Shown: one piece after another, positions 31,714 through 40,023 of the stretch
Layout of the letters: every line of letters begins with the position of its first letter
How positions within the stretch are numbered: the first letter of the stretch is position 1
Position numbers and translations under genes: made by a program
Notes under the pieces: model-generated
Databases searched by the model: none
Seen by the model: only the letters and a program-made list of their open reading frames with translations
What the model was told of the DNA's origin: nothing
NCBI GenBank assembly: GCA_040877415.1
Contig: JBBDNV010000020.1
Location: 1 to 40,114 of the forward strand
Reading direction: 5' to 3'
DNA from: JBBDNV01 sp040877415
Lineage (GTDB): Bacteria; Planctomycetota; Planctomycetia; Pirellulales; PALSA-1355
Length of the DNA stretch: 40,114 nt

Positions 31714-33774
31714 ATGCCCGGGCAACTGACGGTCGACCAACTCGTCGCGGAGGGGCTCGAGCCGGCGGAAGCCGAATCGTTTGCCGCCCGCGCAATTCGG
31801 GCCGCCCGTCAATCGCCCGAGGTGGCTTGGCGCGAAATCTCCCGGCAGATTCTAAAACCCGAACACCCGTTCGAGCTGCACAAGTTTCTGTTCGAGTGGA
31901 CGTATCGCGATTGGGACGAAAGCCGCGGGCCCGCGCCGGCCTGGACGCCGACCGAGGAAGACATTCGGGTTTCGAACGTCGGCCTCATGATGCGCGAGCG
32001 CGGCTTTACCTCGGTCGCCGAGCTGCATGCCTGGTCGGTGCGCGAGCGGGCCGAATTCTGGGCCGAAATGATCGACCGCCTCGGCATTCGCTTCGATAAG
32101 CCGTACGCCAAATTGCTCGATTTGTCCGGCGGTGTTGAGCGCGCCGCGTGGCTCACCGGCGCGAAGCTGAATATCGCCGAAAGCTGCTTCCAAGCCGACC
32201 CGGGCAAGCCGGCCGTCGTCTATCACGACGAACGCGGCGCCTTTGAGTCGCTTTCGTACCGCGAGTTGAACGGGCTCGTGAATCGGGCGGCAAACGGCAT
32301 CCGCGAAGCCGGCTTTCGAGCCGGCGACGCGCTGGCCATCTATTTGCCCATGAACGTCCAGGCCGTGACCATCTACCTGGCGATCATTCGCGCCGGCTGC
32401 GTGGCCGTCTCCATTGCCGACAGCCTGGTTCCGCAGGAGATCGCCACGCGCCTGCGGCTGGCAAACTCCGCGGGCATCTTCACCCAGGACGTGGCGCTGC
32501 GCGGCGGCAAGCCGCTGGCGCTATTTGCCAAGATTGTCGAAGCCGGCGCGCCGCGAGCCGTCGTGATCAAGACCGACGAGTCGACCCAATTGCGCACCGG
32601 CGACGTCACATGGGACGACTTCCTCTCCGACAACGAGCAATTCGAGCCCTACATCGCCGATCCCGACGAGCCGACCAACATCCTGTTTTCCTCAGGCACG
32701 ACCGGCGAGCCCAAAGCCATACCGTTCGATCACGTGACGCCCATCCGCTGCGCGGTCGACTCCTACCTGCACCAGGACGTGCACAGCGACGACCGCTTGG
32801 CCTGGCCGACGAACCTGGGCTGGGTGATGGGACCGTGGCTGATTTATTCGAGCCTGATGCACCGGGCCACGATGTGCCTGTTTGGCGGAGCGCCGACGGG
32901 GCGCGACTTCGGCCGGTTTGTCCAGGACGCCCGGGTGACGATGCTCGGCGTCATTCCGAGCCTGGTGAAAACGTGGCGGGCCACCGGGTGCATGCGGTCG
33001 CTCGATTGGAGCCGCGTCCGGCGGTTCACTTCCACCGGCGAATGCTCGAGCGCCGACGACATGCTGCACCTGGCGAGCCTGGCCGGCCACAAGCCCGTGA
33101 TCGAGTATTGCGGCGGCACGGAATTGGGCGGTGGATACATCGGCGGCACGATGGCCCAGCCGAGCGTGCTGGCCGCTTTTTCCACCCCTTCGTTCGGGAT
33201 CGACCTGGTGATGGTCCGCGACGAAAGCTCGCAAACCGAAGCGGGCGAAATTTTTCTCGTGCCCCCGGCACTCGGCATGTCGACGCGGCTGTTGCACCAC
33301 GATCACCATGCGGTTTATTTCGAGGACACGCCGCGCGGCCCGGCCGGCGAAACGCTCCGCCGCCACGGCGACGCCATGGAGCGGCTGCCGGGCGGATATT
33401 ACCGCGCGCAAGGACGCGTGGACGACACGATGAACCTCGGCGGCATCAAAACGAGCGCCGTGGAAATCGAGCGCGTGCTGTCCGGCGTCGCGGAAGTGAG
33501 CGATACGGCCGCCATCGCCGTTACGCCGCCCGGCGGCGGTCCGAGCATGTTGTGGGTCTTCGCCGTCGTGCGTCCCGAGTGCGCCGCAGGCGAGGCGGCC
33601 CTGTGCCGCAAACTGCAAGCCGCGATTCGCTGCGATCTCAATCCGTTGTTCAAGATCGAACGGCTGGTGACCGTCGACGAGCTGCCGCGCACCGCGTCGA
33701 ACAAGATCATGCGTCGTGTGCTGCGCGATTCCGCCGTGCGGATGCTCCAGGAACATTCCGCGCCCGCCGAATGA
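31714..33774 (+). CDS. AMP-forming acyl-CoA synthetase
   Basis: This 686-aa enzyme should activate a carboxylic acid to its CoA thioester with ATP. Motif A3 is FSSGTTGEPKAIPFDH (around 325-340; SSGTTGEPK at 326-334), A5 is EYCGGTELGGGYIGG, A8 is YRAQGRVDDTMNLGGIKTSA, and the catalytic lysine is K664 in PRTASNKIMRR. The long N-terminal part (about 130 residues, with WTPTEEDIRVSNVG) before the AMP-binding core resembles plant peroxisomal AAE17/AAE18-type and acetyl-CoA-synthetase-like enzymes. AAAGGAG precedes the start at 31714. It begins a plus-strand run of metabolic genes. The acid substrate is unknown. Confidence 0.9.
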   Translation: MPGQLTVDQLVAEGLEPAEAESFAARAIRAARQSPEVAWREISRQILKPEHPFELHKFLFEWTYRDWDESRGPAPAWTPTEEDIRVSNVGLMMRERGFTSVAELHAWSVRERAEFWAEMIDRLGIRFDKPYAKLLDLSGGVERAAWLTGAKLNIAESCFQADPGKPAVVYHDERGAFESLSYRELNGLVNRAANGIREAGFRAGDALAIYLPMNVQAVTIYLAIIRAGCVAVSIADSLVPQEIATRLRLANSAGIFTQDVALRGGKPLALFAKIVEAGAPRAVVIKTDESTQLRTGDVTWDDFLSDNEQFEPYIADPDEPTNILFSSGTTGEPKAIPFDHVTPIRCAVDSYLHQDVHSDDRLAWPTNLGWVMGPWLIYSSLMHRATMCLFGGAPTGRDFGRFVQDARVTMLGVIPSLVKTWRATGCMRSLDWSRVRRFTSTGECSSADDMLHLASLAGHKPVIEYCGGTELGGGYIGGTMAQPSVLAAFSTPSFGIDLVMVRDESSQTEAGEIFLVPPALGMSTRLLHHDHHAVYFEDTPRGPAGETLRRHGDAMERLPGGYYRAQGRVDDTMNLGGIKTSAVEIERVLSGVAEVSDTAAIAVTPPGGGPSMLWVFAVVRPECAAGEAALCRKLQAAIRCDLNPLFKIERLVTVDELPRTASNKIMRRVLRDSAVRMLQEHSAPAE

Positions 33775-33828
33775 TTGACACCGCCCTGCGGGTGCATTAG
33801 CTTGCGCCCGGTTGACGACTACGTGCCT

Positions 33829-33847
33829 CTGGTGGCTCGTCCACCAG
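33829..33847. other. Intergenic hairpin after the acyl-CoA ligase
   Basis: CTGGTGG (33829-33835) and CCACCAG (33841-33847) form a perfect 7-bp stem with a 5-nt loop, without a following T-tract. The neighbouring 33860-33945 holds two copies of GTGGCACCA and resembles a dispersed intergenic repeat. No gene is seen between 33775 and 33955. Confidence 0.4.
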
Positions 33848-33955
33848 CGCCGACAGCACGGATGGGCAAGCCACCCGTGGCACCAGGCGAAGCCCACCAC
33901 CGCTGGGCACGGCTTGACAAGCAACGAGTGGCACCACAACTAAAAGGACGACTCG

Positions 33956-35068
33956 ATGCCATCCGACCCGCAGCCGATTCGTTACGGCATGTTCATCATG
34001 CCGTTTCATCCGCCCACTAAGCCGCTGGCCCAAAGTCTCGACGAGGATCTCGAGCTCGTGGTGCTGGCCGAGGAGTTGGGTTTTTCGGAATTCTGGATCG
34101 GCGAGCATCACACGATGAAGTACGAAACGATCGTGATGCCCGAGATCTTTATCGGCCGCGCCCTGGGCGAGACGAGCCGCATTCGCCTCGGGCCCGCGCC
34201 GGTCTGCCTGCAGCAGCACCATCCGGCCCACGTGGCGTGCCGGCTGGCAATGTTGGACCATCTTTCCAAGGGACGCCTGAACCTGTGCTTCGGGGCCGGC
34301 AGCGTAACGGCCGATCAGGAGCTCTACGGCTGCGACCCCAAGAACGCGCCCGAAATGGTCGACGAGGCAATTCGGATGATCCTCGCCGTGTGGAGCCAGG
34401 ATCCGCCCTATGACATCCCGGGAAAATACTGGCACATCAAGCTCGAGCAGTTCGTCGATACCGAAACCGGCATCGGCTACATTCCCAAGCCGCTGCAGAA
34501 GCCGCACCCACCGATCGCCGTACCGGGCATGAGCCGCGATTCGCCGAGCATGAAAACGGCGGCACGCCGTGGACACCAGCCGTTTTCGCACTGTCTCGTG
34601 CCGGGCAACGTGGTGGCCGACACCTGGCAGACGTACGAAACGGCCGCGCTCGAGGCCGGCCGGCGGCCAAAGCGATCAGATTGGAAGGTGGCCCGCTCGA
34701 TTTTCCTGGCTGACACGACCCGCGAGGCGGTCCGCCGCACCCGCACCAATTCGCTCGGCCAGAATTACGAGTACATCGGCAAATTGTTCGACCGCGGCCT
34801 GGGCCGCAAGATCTACAAGCGCGACCTGGAGATGAGCGACGCCGACTGCAATCTCGATTATCTCATGACCGAGCAGATCATCGCCGGCGACGTCGACCTG
34901 GTGCTGCGGCGATTGCTCATGCTCGTCGAGGAAGCCGGCACGTTCGGCACGCTCGTGCTGATGAGCTACGACTGGGACGACAAAGCAAGCTGGGCGAGAA
35001 GCATGGAGCTGTTCGCCCGCGAGCTCATGCCGGCCTTGAACAAAGCCGTCGGTCCGGTGACGGTGTGA
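33956..35068 (+). CDS. LLM-class flavin-dependent monooxygenase/oxidoreductase
   Basis: This 370-aa luciferase-like TIM-barrel protein uses FMNH2 or F420. The N-terminal strand RYGMFIMPFHPP, the SEFWIGEHHTMKYE segment and RIRLGPAPVCLQQHHPAHVACRLAMLDHLSKGRLNLCFGAGS are typical of the bacterial luciferase / limonene monooxygenase group. AAAAGGA precedes the ATG. A reductase partner is not seen nearby. It is likely to oxidise an organic substrate in the same pathway as the flanking amidohydrolase and aldolase (inference). Confidence 0.88.
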   Translation: MPSDPQPIRYGMFIMPFHPPTKPLAQSLDEDLELVVLAEELGFSEFWIGEHHTMKYETIVMPEIFIGRALGETSRIRLGPAPVCLQQHHPAHVACRLAMLDHLSKGRLNLCFGAGSVTADQELYGCDPKNAPEMVDEAIRMILAVWSQDPPYDIPGKYWHIKLEQFVDTETGIGYIPKPLQKPHPPIAVPGMSRDSPSMKTAARRGHQPFSHCLVPGNVVADTWQTYETAALEAGRRPKRSDWKVARSIFLADTTREAVRRTRTNSLGQNYEYIGKLFDRGLGRKIYKRDLEMSDADCNLDYLMTEQIIAGDVDLVLRRLLMLVEEAGTFGTLVLMSYDWDDKASWARSMELFARELMPALNKAVGPVTV

Positions 35069-35077
35069 GACAGCACG

Positions 35078-35151
35078 CTAGCCCGAAGGGCAAGCGAGGG
35101 TGCGATATGGAAAATCTCTACTTCGGCTCCCTCGCTTGCGCTTCGGGCTAG
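35078..35151. repeat. REPIN-like 74-bp palindromic element (full copy 2)
   Basis: Arms at 35078-35100 and 35129-35151 (23 bp each, one mismatch between arm and reverse complement) are separated by 28 bp. It has the same architecture as the element at 13285-13357 but a different loop sequence. It lies in the 96-bp gap between the LLM oxidoreductase and the amidohydrolase, where it could form a strong hairpin in the transcript. Confidence 0.85.
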
Positions 35152-35164
35152 TATCGGAATCCCC

Positions 35165-36007
35165 ATGCTCCGCGTTGACTCTCACCTGCACGTGTGGCGC
35201 GCGAGTTCCGCCGCGAAGCCCGGCGTCAAGACGCTCGTACCGCCCGAGACCGACGTGAGAATCGCGTTGGCCGCGACGGTGCTCGCTGAACACCACATCG
35301 ATCGGGCCGTGCTCGTGCAGCCGGTCTTCCCCGGCGAAGACAACAGCTACGTCGCCGCGTGTGCTCGTGCTGAGCCGGACAGGTTTGCCGCGGTGTGCGT
35401 CGTCGATCCACGGATTCCCGGCGCCGAAGCGCGCTTGGAGCACTGGGTTGAAAGAGGGTGCCGCGGGCTGCGTTTGCGCCCGCGCATTGCCGACGAGGCC
35501 GGTTCGTTTGGCGACCCGACAACGTTTCCGCTGTGGGAAGCGGCCGCTCGCCTGGGTGTCGTGGTGAACGTGTTGTCCGGTCCCGAGCACAATGCGACGA
35601 TCGCCGCGCTTGCCGAGCGATTTCCGCAAGTGCCGATCGTGGTCGACCATCTGGGGAATCCCGACGTCGAGTCCGGTCTCCACGAAGAGGGCTTTCAAAT
35701 ACTGCTCGCCCTGGGGAAGCTGGAAAACATATTCGTGAAGCTCAGCGGCTTTTACCACTTCTCGCGCGAACCGTTTCCCTATCGCGATTGCTGGGAGCTG
35801 GCCCGCGCCGCGTACGACGCGTTCGGACCGATGCGCCTGATGTGGGGCAGCGATTTTCCCCACGTCACGGTCGCGTGCGGTTACGGCCGCTCGCTCGACG
35901 CGCTCGAATATGCTTTAGGCCCTTGCCCGGAGGTGGACGCGAAGTGCCTGTTGGGCCGCAACGCGCTTGCGCTCTATTGGCCGGCGGCCGCAAATTCCGG
36001 CATTTGA
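35165..36007 (+). CDS. Amidohydrolase family protein (2-pyrone-4,6-dicarboxylate lactonase-like)
   Basis: This 280-aa TIM-barrel metal hydrolase has the metal motif DSHLHVW (H7, H9) at the N-terminus, VVDHLGNPD in the middle, KLSGFYHF and the late catalytic WGSDFPH. This arrangement fits the COG3618 amidohydrolases that open lactones such as 2-pyrone-4,6-dicarboxylate or sugar lactones. Together with the adjacent HpcH/HpaI aldolase it suggests ring-opening or lactone hydrolysis followed by aldol cleavage. The actual substrate is not known. Confidence 0.87.
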   Translation: MLRVDSHLHVWRASSAAKPGVKTLVPPETDVRIALAATVLAEHHIDRAVLVQPVFPGEDNSYVAACARAEPDRFAAVCVVDPRIPGAEARLEHWVERGCRGLRLRPRIADEAGSFGDPTTFPLWEAAARLGVVVNVLSGPEHNATIAALAERFPQVPIVVDHLGNPDVESGLHEEGFQILLALGKLENIFVKLSGFYHFSREPFPYRDCWELARAAYDAFGPMRLMWGSDFPHVTVACGYGRSLDALEYALGPCPEVDAKCLLGRNALALYWPAAANSGI

Positions 36008-36088
36008 CGCTGCGCTCGTCCATGCGTTAGGATCGGCGGCCTGGTGGGCCGTCAAATGCCGGACGCCGGCGGACTGTACCCGTCCGTC

Positions 36089-36128
36089 TCACCCTCACCC
36101 CAACCCTCTCCCGTCAAGGGAGCGGGAG
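36089..36128. repeat. GC-rich dispersed repeat with CCCTCTCCCGT...GGGAG core
   Basis: This 40-bp stretch (CTCACCCCAACCCTCTCCC, then GTCAA, then GGGAGCGGGAG) matches a repeat common in many bacterial genomes, recognisable by the translation PHPNPLPSRERE. CTCCC and GGGAG form a small hairpin around GTCAA. Its right arm supplies the ribosome-binding site of the next gene. Confidence 0.6.
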
Positions 36129-36134
36129 CAGAAC

Positions 36135-36917
36135 GTGGAAAACGCGCATTTTTTTCGCGAAAAACTGGCCACCGGTAAGCCGTTGCTCGGCACCTGCATC
36201 ACGTTTTTCGACCCCTCCGTCACCGAAGCGCTTTCGCAGATCCTCGACTTCGTGTGGATCGACACCGAGCACAACGCGATGTCGTTGGAACGCGTGCAGG
36301 GCCACCTGATGGCCACCAAGGGGACCCAGACCGTGCCGCTCGTGCGCGTGCCGGCCAACGATCCGGTGCTTGTGAAGCCGGTGCTCGACATCGGCGCGGC
36401 CGGCGTCATCGTGCCGCTGGTAAAGACGGCCGACGACGTGCGATTGGCCGTCGCCGCGTGCCGCTATCCGCCCGAGGGAGTGCGCGGATTCGGGCCGAGG
36501 CGGCCCGCCGGATACGGAGCCCGCGGAGGCCCCGAGTTCTGCCAGCTTGCCAACCGCACGATCATCACCATCGTGCAGATCGAGCAGCGCGAGGCGCTTG
36601 CGAACCTCGATGAAATCCTGGCCGTGCCGGGGCTGACTTCGATCGTCGTGGGGCCCAACGATTTGGCGGCCTCGCTGGGTTTCACGGGCCAGCCGAGCCA
36701 CGCTGAAGTGATCCGGGCGATCGACACGGTGATCGCCAAGTCGCGCGCGGCCGGCGTGCCGATGGGCCTGGCCGCCGGCGACGATCCCGATGCGCTGGCC
36801 GAGTGGGTCGACAAGGGAGTCAACTGGCTGTCGATCGCCGCCGACTTTGTCTTGCTTTCGCGCCGCGCCGCGCAGCTTACCGCCCGCCTTCGCGAGCACC
36901 AGCCCGCCAAAACTTGA
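36135..36917 (+). CDS. HpcH/HpaI family aldolase (2-dehydro-3-deoxyglucarate aldolase type)
   Basis: This 260-aa class II pyruvate aldolase cleaves 2-keto-3-deoxy (or 4-hydroxy-2-oxo) acids into pyruvate and an aldehyde. The catalytic His is H46 in IDTEHNAMS, the pyruvate-binding Arg is R71 in VPLVRVP, GAAGVIVPLV follows, and metal ligands are expected in VQIEQREAL and GPNDLAASLG. The start is a GTG at 36135, chosen because the conserved sequence begins here and GGGAG lies 9-14 nt upstream; no ATG is near. It lies 127 nt after the amidohydrolase and 22 nt before the dehydrogenase gene. Confidence 0.92.
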   Translation: MENAHFFREKLATGKPLLGTCITFFDPSVTEALSQILDFVWIDTEHNAMSLERVQGHLMATKGTQTVPLVRVPANDPVLVKPVLDIGAAGVIVPLVKTADDVRLAVAACRYPPEGVRGFGPRRPAGYGARGGPEFCQLANRTIITIVQIEQREALANLDEILAVPGLTSIVVGPNDLAASLGFTGQPSHAEVIRAIDTVIAKSRAAGVPMGLAAGDDPDALAEWVDKGVNWLSIAADFVLLSRRAAQLTARLREHQPAKT

Positions 36918-36939
36918 CGCCGCGAGCCGGCGAGCCAGC

Positions 36940-37926
36940 ATGCCGAGTGTGTTGATCACCACCGAAGCCGTCCGCGAAGTGCCCGGCAAGCACCTCGACA
37001 TGCTGCGCGCGGCGGGCTACGACGTGCGCTATCCGGCCAAAAACGTGCTGTTGACCGAGGACGACACGCTGGAAGCCTTGCAGGGCTACGTGGCCGTGCA
37101 CGCCGGCGGCGAGCCGTACGCCGAGCGCGTGCTGGCCGGACTGCCCGAGTTGCGCGTCATTGCGCGCAACGGCGTCGGCTACGACCGGATTGACGTCGAG
37201 GCCGCCACGAGACACGGCGTGGCCGTCGCCATCACTCCCGAGGGCAATCATCAGGCCGTGGCGGAGCATGCCCTTTCGCTGGTGCTGGCGGTCGCCCGGC
37301 GGATCGTGCAGGACGCCGTCGACACGCGCGCCGGCCATTGGCGGCGGCGCAAGGTGTTTGTGCCCTTGCGCGGCTCGACGCTGGGAATCGTCGGCCTGGG
37401 GCGAATTGGCAAAAGCGTGGCGGTGCGAGCCGCGGCCTTCGGCATGCGCCTCGTGGCGTTCGAGCAGTTTCCCGACCGGGAATTTGCCCGCAAATACAAC
37501 GTGGAGCTGGTCGATCTCGACACGCTGTTGGCCCAGTCCGACTTCGTCACGCTGCACACGCCGATGACGCCGCAAACGCGGGAATTGATCAACCGCGACA
37601 CGCTGGCGAAAATGAAGCGCGGCAGCGTGCTGGTGAACACGGCCCGCGGCGGCCTGGTCAACGAAGCCGATTTGCTCGCAGCGCTGGTCTCGGGCCACCT
37701 GGCCGGCGCGGGATTCGACGTATTGACCGTCGAGCCGCCGGCGGCGGACGATCCGCTGTTGAAGCTCGACAACGTCATCGTCACGCCCCACGTGGCGGCG
37801 TTCGACAAGCGCGCGTTGGAAGACATGGCGGTCGCTGCCGCGCAAAACATTTTGGACCTGCTCGACGGTCGATGGCCGGCCGCTTCCATCGTCAACCCCG
37901 AAGTTCAATCCGCGTTTCGCCGCTAA
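36940..37926 (+). CDS. D-2-hydroxyacid dehydrogenase (phosphoglycerate dehydrogenase-like)
   Basis: This 328-aa NAD-dependent dehydrogenase of the SerA/hydroxypyruvate reductase family has the Rossmann motif GIVGLGRIG (149-157), substrate and catalytic residues R236 in NTARGGLVNEADL, E265 in TVEPP and H284 in TPHVAAF, and NGVGYDRIDVEAA at 77-89. It lacks the ACT domain of full-length SerA, so it may reduce or oxidise another 2-hydroxyacid rather than serve serine synthesis. It follows the aldolase by 22 nt and probably shares its transcript. It might reduce a 2-oxo acid product of the pathway. Confidence 0.92.
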   Translation: MPSVLITTEAVREVPGKHLDMLRAAGYDVRYPAKNVLLTEDDTLEALQGYVAVHAGGEPYAERVLAGLPELRVIARNGVGYDRIDVEAATRHGVAVAITPEGNHQAVAEHALSLVLAVARRIVQDAVDTRAGHWRRRKVFVPLRGSTLGIVGLGRIGKSVAVRAAAFGMRLVAFEQFPDREFARKYNVELVDLDTLLAQSDFVTLHTPMTPQTRELINRDTLAKMKRGSVLVNTARGGLVNEADLLAALVSGHLAGAGFDVLTVEPPAADDPLLKLDNVIVTPHVAAFDKRALEDMAVAAAQNILDLLDGRWPAASIVNPEVQSAFRR

Positions 37927-37931
37927 AGCCC

Positions 37932-37944
37932 CCGGCATTGCCGG
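37932..37944 (+). terminator. Small hairpin after the dehydrogenase, possible terminator
   Basis: CCGGC (37932-37936) and GCCGG (37940-37944) form a 5-bp GC stem with loop ATT, six bases after the stop codon. No T-run follows, so intrinsic termination is uncertain. Confidence 0.3.
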
Positions 37945-37989
37945 TGGGCCTGACGCGGACCTGGCGTACATTCGAAACGCGCGGCTGAG

Positions 37990-37995
37990 TACAAT
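37990..37995 (+). promoter_or_regulatory. Candidate -10 box of the second propeller gene
   Basis: TACAAT matches the -10 consensus at 5 of 6 positions, 38 nt before the start codon at 38034. No convincing -35 box is visible at 16-18 bp. Confidence 0.3.
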
Positions 37996-38033
37996 TAACC
38001 ACCTAGCGAATTTCACCCCTCGACGAGAATTCG

Positions 38034-39278
38034 ATGCGCAAAGTCGTCCTGCTACTGACCGTGGTGCCGGCCATTTTCGCATCCGCCGCCCTGGGCGCCG
38101 TCAATTGGCCGCAGTTCCGCGGACCCGAGGGCGACGGCATGACCGACGAAACGGGCCTGCCCCTTACCTGGAGCGAATCGGAACACGTCAAGTGGAAGAC
38201 GGCCATTCACGGCAAGGGATGGTCGTCGCCCGTCGTTTGGGACGATCAAATCTGGATGACCACGGCCCCGCCCAGCGGCAAGCGGCTGTATGCGGTGTGC
38301 GTCGACCGCGAAAGCGGCCGCATCGTGCACGACGTCAAGGTGTTCGACATCGCCGAACCGCAGTTCTGCATCGAGATGAACAGCTACGCCTCGCCCACGC
38401 CCGTCGTCGAGGAAGGCCGGGTGTACGTCCATTTCGGGTCTGCTGGGACGGCGGCTCTCGACACGCGCACGGGCCAGGTGCTGTGGACGCGACAGGACTT
38501 GCCCTGCGACCACTTTCGCGGGCCGGCCTCGTCGCCGATCCTTTACGGCAACCTGATGGTCGTGGCCTACGACGGTTTCGACTATCAATACGTGGTGGCT
38601 TTCGACAAGCGCACGGGCGAGACCGTCTGGCGCCGCGACCGCAACATCGAGTATGGCACCGACAACGGCGACGCGAAAAAAGGCTACGGCACCGCGAAAG
38701 TGATCGAAGTGGACGGCAAGCCGCAGTTGGTCTATCCGAGCGCCGGTGCGACCATCGCCTACGAGCCCGGTTCGGGCGACGAGATTTGGCGCGTGAACCA
38801 CGGCGGGATGAACGCCAGCAATCCGCCGCTGTTCGGGCACGGACTGCTGTTTCTCAACACGGCGGCCGGCGGATTCAAGTTGTTCGCCATGCGCGTCGGC
38901 GGCACGGGCGACCTCACGAAAACGAACATCGAGTGGAAATGCAGCCAGGGCGTGCCCACGCGATCGTCGCCCGTATTGGTCGACGACTTGATTTTCATGG
39001 CCAGTGACGCGGGCATCGCCACGTGCCTGGAGGCAAAAACGGCCAAGGTCGTGTGGCAGAAGCGCCTCAAGGGTGAGTTTTCCTCCTCGCCGCTTTATTC
39101 CGAAGGGCGCATCTATTTCAGCAATCAGGAAGGCCAGACGTTCGTCATCGCCGCCCAGCGCGAGTTCGAGCTGTTGGCGACCAATGAGCTGGAGATCGGC
39201 TGCATGGCCTCTGGGGCCGTCTACGACAAGGCGATCTTCCTGCGCACCAAGACGCACTTGTATCGGCTTGAAGAGTAG
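38034..39278 (+). CDS. Exported PQQ-like beta-propeller protein
   Basis: This 414-aa protein has a signal peptide (1-22, ending ASAALGA) and the planctomycete opening WPQFRGPEGDG. Blade repeats include SGRIVHDVK, TGQVLWTRQ, TGETVWRRD, SGDEIWRVN and TAKVVWQKR, each with the Gly-x-x-x-W pattern of PQQ-like propellers. It is a paralogue of the gene at 1098-2375, with similar length and the same start motif, and ends similarly (EIFVRTHEHLW there, AIFLRTKTHLY here). The function is probably binding or scaffolding in the cell envelope; no catalytic residues can be assigned. Confidence 0.85.
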   Translation: MRKVVLLLTVVPAIFASAALGAVNWPQFRGPEGDGMTDETGLPLTWSESEHVKWKTAIHGKGWSSPVVWDDQIWMTTAPPSGKRLYAVCVDRESGRIVHDVKVFDIAEPQFCIEMNSYASPTPVVEEGRVYVHFGSAGTAALDTRTGQVLWTRQDLPCDHFRGPASSPILYGNLMVVAYDGFDYQYVVAFDKRTGETVWRRDRNIEYGTDNGDAKKGYGTAKVIEVDGKPQLVYPSAGATIAYEPGSGDEIWRVNHGGMNASNPPLFGHGLLFLNTAAGGFKLFAMRVGGTGDLTKTNIEWKCSQGVPTRSSPVLVDDLIFMASDAGIATCLEAKTAKVVWQKRLKGEFSSSPLYSEGRIYFSNQEGQTFVIAAQREFELLATNELEIGCMASGAVYDKAIFLRTKTHLYRLEE

Positions 39279-39406
39279 GATCCGTCCAGCGCAGTCGAAG
39301 TTTCCGATTGCGAGACCATCCAGCACAAGGACGCGGTGGTAGAATACTAGCAGGAGCCGCGAACGAAAAAGCAGCAATTGCCTCAAGCACGGATTTACGA
39401 GCCACC

Positions 39407-39622
39407 ATGTTCGACCGCGTCACCTTCGATCCAGAGATACTCGGCGGACGGGCAGCGATTCGCGGCATGCGCATCGGCGTGTCGGTCATCGTCGGCCAGA
39501 TCGCACATGGCGCCAGCCAGCAAGAAGTCCTGGCGGATTATCCCGATCTCGAACCTGAAGACATCCGCCAGGCCCTGAAGTACGCCGCCTGGCTTTCCCA
39601 GGAAGAGGTCCGCATTCCTTGA
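39407..39622 (+). CDS. DUF433 protein, probable antitoxin
   Basis: This 71-aa DUF433 (VapB45-like) protein carries the typical sequence FDPEILGGRAAIRGMRIGVSVIV and the helix-turn-helix region ASQQEVLADYPDLEPEDIRQALKYAAWLS. Such proteins pair with DUF5615 PIN-like toxins and probably bind DNA to repress their own operon. The start at 39407 begins the conserved domain, although the ribosome-binding site is weak. It ends 13 nt before the toxin start. Confidence 0.9.
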   Translation: MFDRVTFDPEILGGRAAIRGMRIGVSVIVGQIAHGASQQEVLADYPDLEPEDIRQALKYAAWLSQEEVRIP

Positions 39623-39635
39623 AGGGTGACTTCCA

Positions 39636-40001
39636 GTGCGATTCTTGGCAGACATGGGAGTCGCACAGCGCGTGGTCGAGTGGCTCCGCGCGTCGGGACA
39701 CGACGCCTCGCACTTGCGTGACGAAGGTCTTCAGCGGCTGCCGAATGGCGAGATTCTTGCCAAGGCGGTTGCCGAAGACCGGATTGTCATCCCGTTCGAC
39801 CTCGACTTCGGCGAGATCATTGCCGCCAGTCGCGGCCGATTGACCAGCGTTGTCCTCTTTCGCCTGCACGACACGCGCAGCGAGCGGGTGATCCAACGAC
39901 TGAGCGACGTGCTGGTCAATTCATCCGAGGCGCTGGCCCAGGGTGCCATTATCGTCGTTGAGGACGCACGTCACCGCGTGCGCCGTCTGCCGATTGGCTG
40001 A
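39636..40001 (+). CDS. DUF5615 PIN-like protein, probable toxin nuclease
   Basis: This 121-aa Mut7-C/PIN-like protein has FLADMGV at the N-terminus (Asp of the metal site), GHDASHLRDEGL, then IVIPFDLDFGEI (acidic cluster) and SVVLFRL. Together with the DUF433 gene just upstream this is the usual toxin-antitoxin arrangement; RNA cleavage is the presumed activity. The start is a GTG at 39636 with AAGGG upstream. Confidence 0.88.
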   Translation: MRFLADMGVAQRVVEWLRASGHDASHLRDEGLQRLPNGEILAKAVAEDRIVIPFDLDFGEIIAASRGRLTSVVLFRLHDTRSERVIQRLSDVLVNSSEALAQGAIIVVEDARHRVRRLPIG

Positions 40002-40023
40002 TTTCCCAGGCAGAGAAAAAGGG

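Noticed and set aside
39340..39345. TAGAAT as a -10 box for the toxin-antitoxin pair
   Set aside because: No acceptable -35 sequence lies at 16-18 bp.
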